This document shows, piece after piece, positions 52,548 to 64,000 of a DNA stretch of 64,000 nucleotides. The stretch is from assembly GCA_012295275.1 (NCBI GenBank), contig CM022665.1:895452-959451 (forward strand), in the 5' to 3' direction. Every line of letters starts with the position of its first letter. Position 1 is the first letter of the stretch. Position numbers and translations under genes: made by a program. The notes under the pieces were generated by a model. That model was not told where the DNA came from and did not search any database. It saw only the letters and a list, made by a program, of their open reading frames with translations. Origin of the DNA: Chrysomallon squamiferum. Taxonomy: Eukaryota; Mollusca; Gastropoda; Neomphalida; Peltospiridae.

Positions 52548-52573
52548 AAAAAAAAAAAAAAAAAAAAAAAAAA
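52548..52573. repeat. 26-nt A run
   Basis: Homopolymer in the intergenic interval with no linked gene signal. Confidence 0.8.
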
Positions 52574-54503
52574 TTCATAGAATTTTTTTATTTCAGTAAT
52601 ACGGATTATGGCGACAATTAACAAGTGGATAATCTGGAATTCATTCATAAAAAACGTATTCTCGGAAACTGTTCACCAAAGATAGAGAACAAAAAAACAA
52701 GCAAACCTATATTGTATGTATTACCTGAAAATATTAGTTTATAAACATAAACCCTGGTTATACCTATTCCCTGTAACAGATGTGTGTGTGTGTTTTTATT
52801 TATTTATTTATATAGCTCTTTGTTTTGTCACACTCTTCCGTTTGATTAATTTTCTTTCTGAATTGTACATTCAGCACAAAAAGGTTGATTCGAACAATAA
52901 AGAAATAAAACAATCATTATTAAATAAATAAATAATAAACAAAAGAGAGAACAAAACTATATATCACACAGAATAAACTTTATTTAGAATCTATTATTTA
53001 CATAAAACATAAATAATTTAACTACAGTAGCCTAGAAACAGGTAAAACATCACTTATCATTTTCAACAAATAACTGAATATCATTATCCAAACTGTTAAA
53101 GTTTTAAAGACAAAATATCCATTTATATATCTCACTATCAAGATAAAATGTAGCATTAAAATACATCAGAATATCGATTTAAATTAAAAAAAATAAAAAA
53201 AAAAATAACTGCGGCAATAACCACGACTGATAATTATTCGTCAAATTTAGTAATATAAAATTATTTTTTTTTAAAATGCAATTATAATTGGTTTTAGCTT
53301 TATTATTATTATTTTACTGAACTCAAAACAAAACCAAATAATAATAATAATAATAATTTCATTTGTAATCAATAATTATAATTCACTGATGTTGGAAACG
53401 GGTTAATTTAGCGCTTAATAGATACCCTTAAATTTCTAGGGGAAAACATTTGTAACATAATGTAAATACACAAATATATTATTTCAAACAAAATTGTATG
53501 CTTAAAAGTCTTATGCATCTCCATGATGGCACCAAAATGAAACAGGTGACAAAAATACAATGGCTTCAGAATGTTTCTGCAGTTTAAAAAACCCCAGAAG
53601 ATGTGAGAAAAAAAGTTGATTAACAGAGAATTTTGCAATGATATTAATTCTTTATACAACACCAATTAATAACAAACCTACAATGCTTCTTTTGAAATTA
53701 ATTGGGTAATATTATTAATTAACAGTTTGTATTATTAACTGGTATTGTTAATCAGTGATAAGTATTATAGTTTAATTTTATTACTCAGTATTGTGGTGTT
53801 AGTTGATAGTTTAGTATTATTAATCAGTGGTGTAATAGTAATAATCGATAGTGTAGTCATGTACATTATTTACTGGTGGTGCAATACTGCTAATCGTAAT
53901 CAGTGGATTAGTCTTATTAACATGTAATGGAATGGTATTGGCTGATAGGTACTTGGATCTTCTTTACCTGGAATTAGTTTGGGTGATGTTAAGATCACAC
54001 TTTTCTCTCTAACCTAAAATGGTGTCTTAGGCAGAGAACCTTTGGGTCCGTGACAAACGTACCTGAACATTCTGTGGTCTTAAACAAATTTCAAAATGCT
54101 TGACACACTCATGACAGAAAATCCTCAGTTAAACCCAAGAGCCAAATTATAACCGTTTTATTTGTTAACCATAAAGCAATATCTAAACTTAGCTTTAATT
54201 AATTGTATTTAAATGTTACTGGTGTACATACAATTAACTAATTTATTCAGTAGATGAACATGTACTTATTGATATTACGATTTTGTTTGCACTAAAAATA
54301 ACCAATATGGCGTTAGTGATCCAGATTTTCAGTAGTTTCTTTACTGAAAATGTCGTCTGATACTTTTACAAAATTGTTTTTTTTAACAAAACAGTCTGCT
54401 ATGCATTACAAGTATTAATTTCTTTGGTTAAAAGATTCTCATTGAAAGTAATTTTCTTGTAGCACCTATGATATAACTTATATTTCTTAATAATTTAATG
54501 AAA

Positions 54504-54509
54504 TTTATT
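54504..54509 (-). terminator. Candidate TPH polyadenylation signal
   Basis: AATAAA on the minus strand about 143 nt after the TPH stop. Further hexamers occur at 54242-54247 and 54157-54162, so the real cleavage site cannot be chosen from sequence. Confidence 0.3.
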
Positions 54510-54651
54510 TTTTGTCCATTAAAACTGGTTTTCAACCAGTAACAAAAACTCTAATTATGTATCCAACAATAGTTCAAAAAGCATTTCATAATGCCGCCGT
54601 TTAGTTTAGCCAACCAAAATAGGGCTTTCATTTTTTTCCGGCGGGATCCAA

Positions 54652-64000
<9,349 letters not shown>

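Larger units (their letters stand above)
48751..54651. other. Intergenic interval between VPS13D and TPH
   Basis: No supported gene. The left part is the VPS13D 5' flank: a 28-nt A run at 48875-48902, and a CpG-containing promoter-like patch at about 49440-49700 with a short plus-strand ATG frame ending at a donor-like GTAAAC. The middle is AT-rich with scattered CpG at 51200-51780. The right part is TPH 3' flank. Open frames at 50627-50884 and 53408-53665 look non-coding. Confidence 0.5.

Overview
The window is animal nuclear DNA: AT-rich, densely intronic, full of microsatellites, with two large genes on the minus strand and no bacterial-style operons. The best guess is a lophotrochozoan, probably a mollusc. 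This rests on overall character (AT-rich introns, long GA, ATGT and AAT arrays, protein divergence from vertebrates), not on any diagnostic marker, so it is tentative.

Gene 1 (2059-48750, minus) is VPS13D, the giant bridge-like lipid-transfer protein. I traced 75 coding exons whose GT-AG (one GC-AG) junctions keep one open frame of about 4,386 codons. The order is: N-terminal chorein domain, long lipid-channel repeats, UBA domain, VAB/SHR-BD adaptor domain, ricin-type QxW segment, ATG2-like C-terminal helices and a PH-like C-terminus. The UBA domain identifies it as VPS13D rather than VPS13A/B/C. The start is inside the window. The 3' end is uncertain: the frame reaches a stop at 2059, but a donor just before it suggests a final exon beyond position 1.

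Gene 2 (54652 to beyond 64000, minus) is tryptophan hydroxylase (TPH), the rate-limiting enzyme of serotonin synthesis. Twelve coding exons are visible, from late in the N-terminal leader through the ACT domain, the Fe/BH4 catalytic core and the C-terminal tetramerisation helix to the stop. The first exon(s) lie beyond 64000.

TPH lies upstream of VPS13D in the same orientation, with a 5.9 kb gene-poor interval (48751-54651) holding the TPH 3' flank and the VPS13D promoter side. The two genes have no known joint function, and nothing here suggests they are co-regulated. Accessory content consists of a decayed MULE-type transposase antisense inside a VPS13D intron, many simple repeats (several touching TPH splice donors), and a long hairpin-forming inverted repeat in the TPH intron near the right edge. 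I found no RNA genes, CRISPR arrays or previously undescribed multi-gene system. The most checkable new points are the predicted GC-AG intron, two in-frame alternative-splicing candidates around the VAB domain, the ambiguous VPS13D C-terminus and the TPH hairpin.
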